From assembly GCA_963702925.1 (NCBI GenBank), contig OY969771.1, positions 372,001-436,000 on the forward strand: a DNA stretch of 64,000 bases, given 5' to 3'. The stretch's first letter is position 1; every line of letters starts with the position of its first letter. The notes beneath the pieces were generated by a model. That model saw only the letters and a list, made by a program, of their open reading frames with translations, was not told where the DNA came from and searched no databases. This document shows, in pieces, positions 33,940-42,862 of the stretch. This DNA comes from CAIKMD01 sp963702925. GTDB lineage: Bacteria > Pseudomonadota > Alphaproteobacteria > ATCC43930 > CGMCC-115725. Position numbers and translations under genes: made by a program.

Positions 33940-34905
33940 ATGACTGACAGCTCCGCGCGCTTTGCGTTCCCGCACCGCCATCTTCTCGGCATAGACGGGC
34001 TTTCCCCCGACGATATCACCGGGCTCCTCGACCTCTCCGAGAGCTATATCGAGCAGAATCGCCAAGCCGACAAAAAGCAATCGGTGCTGCGCGGCCGTAC
34101 CATCATCAACCTTTTCTTCGAAAGCTCGACCCGCACCCGCACCTCGTTCGAGCTTGCGGGCAAACGGCTCGGCGGCGACGTCATCAACATGTCGGCGCAA
34201 TGGAGCTCGATCAAGAAGGGCGAGACCTTGATCGACACGGCGATGACCTTGAACGCGATGCATCCCGACGTGCTGATCGTGCGCCACCCGGAATCCGGCG
34301 CGGTGCAGCTTTTGGCGGAAAAGGTCGATTGCGCGGTCATCAACGCCGGCGATGGCATGCACGAGCACCCTACCCAGGCGCTGCTCGACGCGCTCACCAT
34401 CCGCCTGCGCAAGGGCAAGCTCCAAGGCCTTGTCGTCGCGATCTGCGGCGATGTGGCGCATAGCCGGGTGGCACGCTCCAATATCCAGCTCTTGAACACG
34501 ATGGGCGCACGCGTCCGCGTGGTTGCGCCGCGCACCCTGTTGCCGGCAGCGGTCGAGCGGCTTGGCGTCGAAGTCTTCACCGACATGGCGCATGGGCTTA
34601 AAGACGTGGATATCGTCATGATGTTGCGTTTGCAGCTGGAGCGCATGCAAGGCAGCTTCGTTCCTTCCCTGCGCGAATATTTCCATTTCTTCGGACTCGA
34701 TTATCAAAAGCTCGCCGCAGCGAAGCCCGATGCGCTGATCATGCATCCGGGACCGATGAATCGCGGCGTCGAGATCGACACCGAAGTCGCCGACGACATC
34801 GACCGCAGCGTGATCCGCCAACAAGTCGAAATGGGGGTCGCGGTCCGCATGGCCTGCCTCGAAGCCTTGGGCGGGCAACCGCGCAACATCCCGCCGACGA
34901 CATGA
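33940..34905 (+). CDS. pyrB: aspartate carbamoyltransferase catalytic chain
   Basis: A 321-residue enzyme of pyrimidine synthesis. Carbamoyl-phosphate-binding ESSTRTRTSFE at 61-71, HPTQALLD, and MHPGPMNRGVEI near the C terminus identify it. There is no pyrI, and the next gene encodes a dihydroorotase-like protein that lacks catalytic residues, so this is the class with a PyrB-PyrC' holoenzyme. ATG 33940 begins the conserved MTDSSARFAFPHRHLLGI; an in-frame upstream ORF to 33751 is not supported. Confidence 0.95.
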   Translation: MTDSSARFAFPHRHLLGIDGLSPDDITGLLDLSESYIEQNRQADKKQSVLRGRTIINLFFESSTRTRTSFELAGKRLGGDVINMSAQWSSIKKGETLIDTAMTLNAMHPDVLIVRHPESGAVQLLAEKVDCAVINAGDGMHEHPTQALLDALTIRLRKGKLQGLVVAICGDVAHSRVARSNIQLLNTMGARVRVVAPRTLLPAAVERLGVEVFTDMAHGLKDVDIVMMLRLQLERMQGSFVPSLREYFHFFGLDYQKLAAAKPDALIMHPGPMNRGVEIDTEVADDIDRSVIRQQVEMGVAVRMACLEALGGQPRNIPPTT

Positions 34906-34918
34906 ACGGGCCCGGCAA

Positions 34919-36196
34919 ATGACGTTGCGCACTCTTTTCACCAATGCGCGCCTGCTCGATCCCGCCAGCGGGCTCGACCGCAAGGGCGATTTGTTATCGG
35001 TCGATGGCCGGATCGCGCAGCTCGGCGCCGATCTAGCGTGCGAAGAAGCCGAGATCGTCGATTGCGGCGGTCATTGTCTCGCGCCGGGGCTCGTGGATAT
35101 GCGCGCGCAACTACGCGAGCCGGGCGACGAGCATCAGGAGACCATGGCCACCGGCGGCGTGGCGGCGGCGGCCGGCGGAATCACGACTGTCGTGGCGTTG
35201 CCCAATACCGACCCGGTGATCGACGAATTGGCGCTCGTCGAATTCATCGCGCGTCGTTCGCGCGATGTCGGTCTGAGCCGAATTCGCACCTATGCCGCTG
35301 CGACCAAAGGCTTGCGCGGCAAAGAGCTGACCGAGATGGGATTGCTCGCCGGCGCTGGCGCCCTGGGTTTCACCGATGGCCTCGTGGCGATCGCCGACGC
35401 GGTCGTGATGCGGCGCGTCTTGTCTTATGCGACCACGTTCGATCTTCTTGTGCTTCAGCACCCGGAAGAACCGCGCCTCGCCGCAGACGGTGCCATGACC
35501 GAGGGCGAGATCGCCACCTATCTCGGCTTGCCCGGAATCAATCCGGCGGCAGAGGTCATCATGATCGAGCGCGATCTGCGCCTCGTCGAGATCACCGGCG
35601 GGCGCTATCACGCAGCCCATGTCTCGACGGCGGATGCGATCGAGGCGATCCGAAGCGCCAAGGCGCGGGGCCTCCCAGTCACCTGCGATACCGCTCCGCC
35701 TTACTTCGCGCTCAACGAGACCGCGGTTGGCGATTACCGCACTTTCGCCAAAGTCTCGCCGCCCTTGCGCAGCGAGGAGGATCGCCGCGCCGTGGTCGAA
35801 GGCCTGGCCGATGGCACGATCGATGCGATCGCAAGCGATCACGCGCCGCAAGATCAGGAGTCGAAGCGCCTGCCCTTCCCGTCGGCTGCAAGCGGCGTCG
35901 TCGGGCTCGAGACCATGTTGCCGCTCGCGCTTGAGCTCTACCACAATGGCCACGTTCCCCTTTTGAAAGTCCTCGCCGCATTGGCACAGCGCCCGGCCGA
36001 GATCCTGCGTCTGCCGGCAGGAAAGCTGGCAGAAGGCATGCCAACCGATCTGGTGATTTTCGACCTCGAGCGGCCGTGGCGCATCGCGGTCGACGCGTTC
36101 CACTCGAAATGTCGAAACTCGCCTTTCGACGGCCGTCCGGTCCAAGGCCGCGTGCTGCGCACGGTCGTTGCCGGTCGCACCATCTATATGGATTGA
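34919..36196 (+). CDS. pyrC: dihydroorotase-like PyrC' (metal-binding histidines lost)
   Basis: A 425-residue amidohydrolase-fold protein 13 bases after pyrB. The family's DxHxH zinc motif, normally D-P-H-V-H-LREPG, reads DMRAQLREPG (Asp60, Arg62, Gln64), and SDHAPH reads SDHAPQ. HVST and VALPNTDP are retained. Without the two histidines it cannot hold the usual metal centre. Inactive PyrC' partners that form the scaffold of aspartate transcarbamoylase are known in Pseudomonas, and this pairing fits the same role. An active dihydroorotase must then be encoded elsewhere. Confidence 0.9.
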   Translation: MTLRTLFTNARLLDPASGLDRKGDLLSVDGRIAQLGADLACEEAEIVDCGGHCLAPGLVDMRAQLREPGDEHQETMATGGVAAAAGGITTVVALPNTDPVIDELALVEFIARRSRDVGLSRIRTYAAATKGLRGKELTEMGLLAGAGALGFTDGLVAIADAVVMRRVLSYATTFDLLVLQHPEEPRLAADGAMTEGEIATYLGLPGINPAAEVIMIERDLRLVEITGGRYHAAHVSTADAIEAIRSAKARGLPVTCDTAPPYFALNETAVGDYRTFAKVSPPLRSEEDRRAVVEGLADGTIDAIASDHAPQDQESKRLPFPSAASGVVGLETMLPLALELYHNGHVPLLKVLAALAQRPAEILRLPAGKLAEGMPTDLVIFDLERPWRIAVDAFHSKCRNSPFDGRPVQGRVLRTVVAGRTIYMD

Positions 36197-36235
36197 CGCG
36201 GCGATCCGCGCGACCATGGCGGCGTTCTAACCAAC

Positions 36236-36877
36236 ATGCCAAATGGATTGGCGGAATTCGAGCCGAGCTGGGCCTGGACGTTGTGTGCCGCGCTCTCCTA
36301 TCTCGCCGGCTCGATCCCCTTCGGCCTGATCCTCACAAAGGCGAAAGGGCATGGCGACATCCGCGCGATGGGATCGGGAAATATCGGCGCTACCAATGTG
36401 CTGCGCACCGGCGACAAAAAGCTCGCCATCGCGACCTTGCTCTGCGATGTCGTCAAAGGCTTGCTTCCTGTTCTGATCGCGCAACGCTTCGGACCGGCGA
36501 TGGCGGCGACGGCGGCGATCGCCGCTCCGCTCGGCCATATTTTTCCGCTGTGGCTCGGCTTCAAAGGCGGCAAGGGCGTTGCGACCGCGGCCGGCGCGCT
36601 CATCGCTTATGCCTGGCCGGTTGCGCTCGCCGTGGTTGCGACCTGGCTCGTGATCGCGTTTGCTTTCCGATATTCGTCGCTTGCCGCTTTGGCCGCCGCG
36701 GCCATGGCGCCACTTTATGCTTGGCTCTTTGCGACGACGAAGGGCCCGCCCGTGATCGTGCTGATCCTGGCGCTGATCGTGATCTGGCGCCACAGCGGTA
36801 ATATTGCGCGTTTGTTGCGCGGCGAAGAAGGCAAGATCGAGCTGCACGCCAAGCCGCCCCACATGCGAGATTGTTGA
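36236..36877 (+). CDS. plsY: glycerol-3-phosphate acyltransferase
   Basis: A 213-residue inner-membrane enzyme with five or more helices that acylates glycerol-3-phosphate from acyl-phosphate. Conserved loops: LAGSIPFGLILTKAKGHGDI, MGSGNIGATNVLRT and LGHIFPLWLGFKGGKGVAT (glycine-rich phosphate-binding segments). Lies between pyrC' and dprA, a common alphaproteobacterial order. Confidence 0.95.
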   Translation: MPNGLAEFEPSWAWTLCAALSYLAGSIPFGLILTKAKGHGDIRAMGSGNIGATNVLRTGDKKLAIATLLCDVVKGLLPVLIAQRFGPAMAATAAIAAPLGHIFPLWLGFKGGKGVATAAGALIAYAWPVALAVVATWLVIAFAFRYSSLAALAAAAMAPLYAWLFATTKGPPVIVLILALIVIWRHSGNIARLLRGEEGKIELHAKPPHMRDC

Positions 36878-36911
36878 CGGCGGCGTGACCCTGAGCGCAT
36901 CTTTGCCCGCC

Positions 36912-38033
36912 ATGTCTCCGGCGCCGCGCACTCTCAACCCCGCCGAGCGGCTCGATTGGCTGCGTCTTATTCGCAGCGAGAATGTCGGGCCGGTCACGTT
37001 CTATCAACTGCTCTCCCGGTTCGGCTCCGCCGAAGCAGCGCTCGCGGCGCTGCCCGAGATCGCACATCGCGGCGGGCGCGCGCGACCGCTTGCGATTTGT
37101 CCGCGCGCCACGGCTGAACGCGAATTGCAGCAGCTTTACGCGGCAGACGGCCGCTTCATTGCGTGGGGCGAGCCCGATTACCCACAAGCCTTGGCCGCCA
37201 TCGACGACGCGCCGCCTTTGCTGTCGGTGAAGGGAAATTCCGCGCTCTTCGCGCGGCCAGCCATTGCCGTGGTGGGCGCACGCAACGCCTCGGCGAATGG
37301 GCGGCGCTTCGCGCGCGATATTGCACTGCAACTAGGACAGCAAGGGTTGCTGGTCGTGTCTGGCCTCGCACGCGGTATTGACGCCGCGGCCCATCAAGGC
37401 GCGCTCGCCACCGGCACGGCCGCCGTGGTCGCGGGCGGGATCGATCAAGTCTATCCCGAGGAGAATCGCGGCCTGCACGAACAGATCGCCGAGAGCGGTG
37501 TTCTCGTTGGTGAAATGCCGATTGGAACCGAACCTCAAGCACGCCATTTTCCGCGCCGCAACCGGATCATTTCCGGCGCAAGCCTGGGCGTTATCGTGGT
37601 CGAAGCCGCGATCCGTTCGGGCTCGCTCATCACGGCGCGCTTCGCGCTGGAACAAGGCCGAGACGTCTTTGCCGTTCCGGGCTCGCCGCTCGATCCGCGC
37701 TGTCGCGGCACGAACGATCTCATCCGCAACGGCGCCACCTTGGTCGAGCACGCGGAGGATGTGCTGCGCGAGCTAGCGCCCTATCTCGCCGCGCCGCTCT
37801 CCGAGCGCAAACGCGCCGGTTTCGCTCCGCCTCCAGCCGTGCCGAGCGGAGAAAACGACGTGTCACAGGCGCGTGATCTTGTGACCGCGCTGCTCTCGCC
37901 GACACCCGTACCGGTTGACGAAATCCTCCGGCAATGTCAATTGTCGCCCGCACTTGTGGCCACAGCGCTGCTGGAACTCGAGCTAGCCGGACGCATCACG
38001 CGGCATCCTGGTAATCAAGTCTCCTTGCTTTGA
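36912..38033 (+). CDS. dprA: DNA-processing protein DprA
   Basis: A 373-residue protein with the SAM-like N-terminal helices (NPAERLDWLRLIRSENVGPV), the Rossmann core (AVVGARNASANGRRFARDIA, GLARGIDAAAHQGAL, SGSLITARFALEQGRDVFAVPG) and a C-terminal winged helix (PVPVDEILRQCQLSPALVATALLELELAGRI). It loads RecA on incoming single-stranded DNA during transformation. ATG 36912 is preferred; GTG 36885 is possible. Starts 34 bases after plsY. Confidence 0.94.
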   Translation: MSPAPRTLNPAERLDWLRLIRSENVGPVTFYQLLSRFGSAEAALAALPEIAHRGGRARPLAICPRATAERELQQLYAADGRFIAWGEPDYPQALAAIDDAPPLLSVKGNSALFARPAIAVVGARNASANGRRFARDIALQLGQQGLLVVSGLARGIDAAAHQGALATGTAAVVAGGIDQVYPEENRGLHEQIAESGVLVGEMPIGTEPQARHFPRRNRIISGASLGVIVVEAAIRSGSLITARFALEQGRDVFAVPGSPLDPRCRGTNDLIRNGATLVEHAEDVLRELAPYLAAPLSERKRAGFAPPPAVPSGENDVSQARDLVTALLSPTPVPVDEILRQCQLSPALVATALLELELAGRITRHPGNQVSLL

Positions 38034-38106
38034 GCGGATCGAATCGCCATTTGATGCGGAATTGAGCGCGCAGGAAAGTCTATAAGTTCATAGAAAGTTA
38101 AACATA

Positions 38107-40770
38107 ATGAACGTCGTTATCGTCGAATCGCCATCCAAGGCGAAGACCATCAACAAATATCTCGGCAAGGGCTACACGGTGCTCGCGAGCTATGGGCATG
38201 TGCGCGATTTGCCGCCCAAGGACGGGTCTGTGCGCCCCGACCAGGACTTCGCTATGTCTTGGGAAATTCAGGACAAGGCCGGAAAGCGCCTTGCCGATAT
38301 CGCCAAAGCGGTCAAAGGCGCCGAGCATCTCTATCTCGCCACCGACCCCGATCGTGAAGGCGAAGCGATTTCGTGGCACGTGCAGGAAGTTTTGCGGCAG
38401 CGCAACGCGCTGAAAGGCGTCGACGTCAAGCGCGTCGTCTTCAACGAGATCACCAAGTCGGCGGTGCAGGACGCGTTCAAGCATCCGCGCGCCTTGGATC
38501 GCGAATTGGTCGATGCTTATCTCGCGCGCCGCGCGCTCGACTATCTCGTCGGCTTCACCTTATCGCCTGTGCTGTGGCGCAAGCTGCCAGGCAGCCGCTC
38601 GGCCGGGCGTGTGCAATCGGTCGCGTTGCGCCTTATTTGCGAACGCGAGGCCGAGATCGAAGCCTTCAAGCCGCGCGAATACTGGTCGGTCGAGGCGGAG
38701 TTCACGACCACCGCCGGCGACCGGCTCGTCGCGCGCCTCACCCATCTCAACGGCAAGCGGCTCGACCGCTTCGATCTGCCCAACGAGCAAGCCGCGCGCG
38801 ACGCCGTCGAAACGATCCGCCGGCAAGCGGGATTCACGGTCAAGGAGATCGAGCGCAAGCAAGTGCGGCGCAATCCGGCGCCGCCTTTCACGACCTCGAC
38901 CTTGCAGCAGGAAGCGTCGCGCAAACTCGGCATGACCGCATCGCGCACCATGCGCATCGCGCAGCGGCTGTATGAAGGCGTCGAGGTCGATGGCGAGACC
39001 GTCGGGCTGATCACCTATATGCGCACCGACGGCGTGACCTTGTCGGGTGAAGCGATCGATGCCGCGAGACGGCTGATCGCAGAAGATTACGGCGCGAATT
39101 ATCGGCCCGACGAGCCGCGTGTCTATCGCACCCAGGCGAAGAATGCTCAAGAAGCGCATGAGGCGATCCGTCCGACCGACATGTTCCGCCGCCCGCCCGC
39201 CGCGGCGCGCCATCTCGATGAGGAGCAGCGCCAACTCTACGAGCTAATTTGGAAGCGCGCAGTGGCGAGCCAGATGGCGACCGCGCTGATCGATCAGGTG
39301 GGCGTCGATATCGCCTCGCCCGACGGCCAGGTGATGTTTCGCGCCACCGGCTCGACGATCGCCTTCGACGGCTATCTCGCGCTTTATCACGAAGACCTCG
39401 ACGATCCGGAAGATGACGAGGATAATCGTCGCTTGCCGCCGCTCAAGGAACGCGAGACGCTTTCACGCGGCGACATTACGCCCGAGCAGCATTTCACCCA
39501 GCCGCCGCCGCGCTACAGCGAAGCGAGCCTCGTCAAGAAGCTCGAAGAGCTCGGCATCGGCCGGCCTTCGACTTATGCGTCGATCATCCAAGTGCTGCAA
39601 GACCGCCAATATGTGAGGCTCGACAAGAAGCGTTTCATTCCCGAGGATCGGGGCCGGCTGGTCACCGCGTTCCTGACGAATTTTTTCGAGCATTACGTCG
39701 AATATAATTTCACCGCCGATCTCGAAAACCAGCTCGACGACATTTCGGGCGGGCGCGTGCCCTGGAAGAAAGTGCTCGAGGATTTCTGGCGCGACTTCTC
39801 GGCCGCAGTCGGCGGGACCAAGGATCTCAAGATCAGCGAGGTCATCGACGCGCTCGATGAATCGCTCGGCCCGCATTTCTTTCCCGACAAGGGAGACGGC
39901 AAGGATCCGCGTCTCTGCCCGGTGTGCAATCTCGGCCGTCTCAGCATCAAGCTGGGGCGCTACGGCGCTTTCATCGGCTGCTCGAATTATCCCGACTGCA
40001 AACATACCAGGCCTATGGGCATCGAGGGCGCCGAGAGCGAAGGCGCGCAGCCGCGCGAACTCGGCGTCGATCCGGCAACGAAGCTGCCGGTCGCGCTGAA
40101 GAAAGGTCCCTACGGGCTTTATGTGCAGCTCGGCGAAGGCGCCGAGGGCGAAAAACCCAAACGTGCATCCTTGCCCAAGGGAATCGCGCCGGCGGATCTC
40201 GATCTCGACAAGGCGCTGAAACTGCTAGCGCTGCCGCGCGACATCGGTCCCCACCCCGAGGACGGCGAGATAATCACCGCCGCCATCGGGCGTTTCGGAC
40301 CTTATATAAAGCACGACAAGGTCTATCGCTCGATCCCCAAAGATGATGACGTGCTGACGATCGGCCTCAACCGGGCGGTCAGCTTGCTCGCGGAACCGCG
40401 CGCACCGAGGCGCGGCATGCCCACGCCATTGAAGACGCTCGGTGAGCATCCCGCCGACGGCGCGCCGGTCAACCTTTTCAGCGGACGGTATGGTCCCTAT
40501 GTAAGCCATGCCGGAATCAACGCGACCCTGCCGGGCGATATTTCGCCCGACGAGGTAACCTTGCAGCAAGCGGTGGATTTGATCGCCGCCCGGCCCCAAT
40601 CGGGCAAAGGCAAGCGCCGTGCGAAGGGCCGCAGCGCCGGGGCAAAGACTATTCAAAAGAATAGTGATAAGAACAGTACAACGAAAGGAACGGCCCCGAG
40701 TGGCCAAAAAACAACCAAGAAATCACCGGCCAAGAAAAAAGCACCCTCACGAAAGGCCGCGGCCGAGTAA
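38107..40770 (+). CDS. topA: DNA topoisomerase I
   Basis: An 887-residue type IA topoisomerase that relaxes negative supercoils. TOPRIM domain: VVIVESPSKAKTI with Glu7, and ATDPDREGEAISWH. The active-site Tyr is in LITYMRTDGVT near residue 304. A C4 zinc ribbon (CPVC near 604, CSNYPDC near 626) and further repeat domains follow. The tail is very rich in Lys (KKSPAKKKAPSRK). The 3' end overlaps rnr by 71 bases. The 70-base gap upstream is AT-rich with a small inverted repeat (TCTAT/ATAGA). Confidence 0.96.
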   Translation: MNVVIVESPSKAKTINKYLGKGYTVLASYGHVRDLPPKDGSVRPDQDFAMSWEIQDKAGKRLADIAKAVKGAEHLYLATDPDREGEAISWHVQEVLRQRNALKGVDVKRVVFNEITKSAVQDAFKHPRALDRELVDAYLARRALDYLVGFTLSPVLWRKLPGSRSAGRVQSVALRLICEREAEIEAFKPREYWSVEAEFTTTAGDRLVARLTHLNGKRLDRFDLPNEQAARDAVETIRRQAGFTVKEIERKQVRRNPAPPFTTSTLQQEASRKLGMTASRTMRIAQRLYEGVEVDGETVGLITYMRTDGVTLSGEAIDAARRLIAEDYGANYRPDEPRVYRTQAKNAQEAHEAIRPTDMFRRPPAAARHLDEEQRQLYELIWKRAVASQMATALIDQVGVDIASPDGQVMFRATGSTIAFDGYLALYHEDLDDPEDDEDNRRLPPLKERETLSRGDITPEQHFTQPPPRYSEASLVKKLEELGIGRPSTYASIIQVLQDRQYVRLDKKRFIPEDRGRLVTAFLTNFFEHYVEYNFTADLENQLDDISGGRVPWKKVLEDFWRDFSAAVGGTKDLKISEVIDALDESLGPHFFPDKGDGKDPRLCPVCNLGRLSIKLGRYGAFIGCSNYPDCKHTRPMGIEGAESEGAQPRELGVDPATKLPVALKKGPYGLYVQLGEGAEGEKPKRASLPKGIAPADLDLDKALKLLALPRDIGPHPEDGEIITAAIGRFGPYIKHDKVYRSIPKDDDVLTIGLNRAVSLLAEPRAPRRGMPTPLKTLGEHPADGAPVNLFSGRYGPYVSHAGINATLPGDISPDEVTLQQAVDLIAARPQSGKGKRRAKGRSAGAKTIQKNSDKNSTTKGTAPSGQKTTKKSPAKKKAPSRKAAAE

Positions 40771-42772
40771 ACATCAGCGCGGTCGCAACCCGCGCGCACT
40801 TCCCGAAATCGGCGTCGTCGAGATCACCGGAATCGACATCGACGGCGAGATACATGGCCGTCCGCTGGCCGGACGCTTTGGCGACCTGATCGTCGTTGCC
40901 GAACGCGGCGCCCCCGCCTTGGGCGTGGGCGAGCGCGCCGTCGTCCGCTTCGTTCGGCGCGAGGAAGGCGGCTGGGAGGCGCGCATCATCCGCGCCCTCG
41001 ATGGCGCGGCCGATCGCATACTCGGCATCTATCGCGATACCCCGGAAGGCGGACGGCTCGTGCCGACCGACCGCAAGGTGCGGAGCGAATTCCGCATTGC
41101 GCGCGACGACCGCGGCGATGCGCGCGATGGCGAGATCGTGCTTGCCGAAGTGCGCGCGACCGATCGCCTCGGCTTGCCCGAAGCACGCGTGGTCGAACGG
41201 ATCGGCGACAGCAACGCCCCGCGCGCTTTCAGCCTGATCGCGATCCACAGCCATGGCATCCCGACCGTCTTTACGCCCGAAGCGCTCGCCCTGGCCGCGC
41301 AAGCGCAACCTGTCGATTTGGGCGCACGCGAGGATCTGCGGCGAATTCCGCTTGTCACCATCGACGGCGCCGATGCGCGCGATTTCGATGATGCCGTCTG
41401 GGCCGAGCCCGATTCCGAACGCGAAGGCGGCTGGCACGCGCTGGTCGCGATCGCCGATGTCGCGTGGTATGTCCGGCCGGAAGACGCGCTCGATCGTCTC
41501 GCGGAAGAACGCGGCAACTCGGTCTATTTTCCCGACCGGGTCGTGCCGATGCTGCCTGAAGCATTGTCGAACGAACTGTGCTCGCTGAAGCCAGGCGTCG
41601 AGCGCGCCTGCATGGCCGTCCATTTGTGGTTCGATGAGCATGGCCAGCTTTACCGGCACCGCTTTCTGCGCGGCCTAATGCGATCGGCGGCGCGCCTCAC
41701 CTATGAAGAGGTCCAAGAAGCGATCGATGGCAAACCAAATGCGACGACCGCGCCATTGATCGATACGGTATTGCGACCGCTCTATGGCGCCTATGGCGTG
41801 CTCGCACGGGCGCGACACAAGCGCGGGACGCTCGATCTCGATCTGCCCGAGCGTCAGATCGTGCTCGGTGAGGAAGGCCGGGTCGTCCGGATCGAGCCGC
41901 GCGCGCGCCTCGACAGCCACAAGCTGATCGAGGAATTCATGATCGCGGCCAATGTCGCCGCGGCGGAAACCCTCGAACGCTTGCGGCGGCCGTGCCTGTA
42001 TCGCGTTCATGACGCGCCCGACCCGATCAAGCTTGCCGCCTTGCGCGAATTCCTCCATGGCATCGGCATTCCCGGCCTGGCGCTCGCCAAGGGCCAAGTG
42101 GTGCGGCCGCGGCATTTCAACGACATCCTGCATAGGGTAGCCGAGACGCCCTATGCGACCTTGGTGCCCCAGCTGGTGCTGCGCAGCCAGGCGCAAGCGA
42201 TCTATAGTCCCATGAATATCGGGCATTTCGGCCTTGCGCTGCGGCGTTACGCGCATTTCACCTCGCCGATTCGGCGCTATGCCGACCTTCTTGTCCATCG
42301 CGCCTTGATCGCAGCGTTGACGCTCCCCGGCTACGCAGCGGAGCCCATTTCGGGCAAAGACCTCGCCGTGTTGGGCGAGCAAGTCTCGATGACCGAACGC
42401 CGCGCCGCCGCCGCCGAGCGCGGCGCGGCCGACCGCTATATCGCGGCCTATCTCGCCGATCGGGTCGGCGCGACTTTCGCCGCGCGGGTCAACGGCGTGA
42501 CGCGCGCGGGATTGTTCGTGACCTTGGCGGAAACCGGCGCCGACGGACTGATTCCGATGCGCAGTTTGCCCGGCGATTATTATGACCATGACGAGGCCAA
42601 GCATCGCCTGGTGGGGCGGCGCACGCGGCAAAGCTTCACGCTCGGCGACAGGCTCGATGTACGCTTGGCAGAAGCCGATACCGTGACGGGAAGCTTGCGG
42701 TTCGAGCTTGACGCAAGCTCGGACCACTCTCAGCCCAAGACGCGCCGGTCGAATCGACGCGAACGGCGGTAA
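40700..42772 (+). CDS. rnr: ribonuclease R (RNB-domain exoribonuclease)
   Basis: A 690-residue 3'-to-5' exoribonuclease. After a very basic leader (AKKQPRNHRPRKKHPHERPR) come an OB/cold-shock-like domain, the RNB catalytic domain with DARDFDDAVWAE (metal-binding Asp cluster) and FTSPIRRYADLLVHR, and a C-terminal S1 domain (GATFAARVNGVTRAGLFVTL). The N-terminal helix-turn-helix of E. coli RNase R is absent. GTG 40700 has AAAGGAA upstream and lies inside topA; the longer frame from 40619 has no ribosome site. Confidence 0.93.
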   Translation: MAKKQPRNHRPRKKHPHERPRPSKHQRGRNPRALPEIGVVEITGIDIDGEIHGRPLAGRFGDLIVVAERGAPALGVGERAVVRFVRREEGGWEARIIRALDGAADRILGIYRDTPEGGRLVPTDRKVRSEFRIARDDRGDARDGEIVLAEVRATDRLGLPEARVVERIGDSNAPRAFSLIAIHSHGIPTVFTPEALALAAQAQPVDLGAREDLRRIPLVTIDGADARDFDDAVWAEPDSEREGGWHALVAIADVAWYVRPEDALDRLAEERGNSVYFPDRVVPMLPEALSNELCSLKPGVERACMAVHLWFDEHGQLYRHRFLRGLMRSAARLTYEEVQEAIDGKPNATTAPLIDTVLRPLYGAYGVLARARHKRGTLDLDLPERQIVLGEEGRVVRIEPRARLDSHKLIEEFMIAANVAAAETLERLRRPCLYRVHDAPDPIKLAALREFLHGIGIPGLALAKGQVVRPRHFNDILHRVAETPYATLVPQLVLRSQAQAIYSPMNIGHFGLALRRYAHFTSPIRRYADLLVHRALIAALTLPGYAAEPISGKDLAVLGEQVSMTERRAAAAERGAADRYIAAYLADRVGATFAARVNGVTRAGLFVTLAETGADGLIPMRSLPGDYYDHDEAKHRLVGRRTRQSFTLGDRLDVRLAEADTVTGSLRFELDASSDHSQPKTRRSNRRERR

Positions 42773-42862
42773 CTGAAACAAATAATCGATATTTTCACTT
42801 GCCAGCGGCGCGTTTGCCAAGCGAAACTTTGGGCAGCCGGACAGAGCTTGATCAAACGACGG

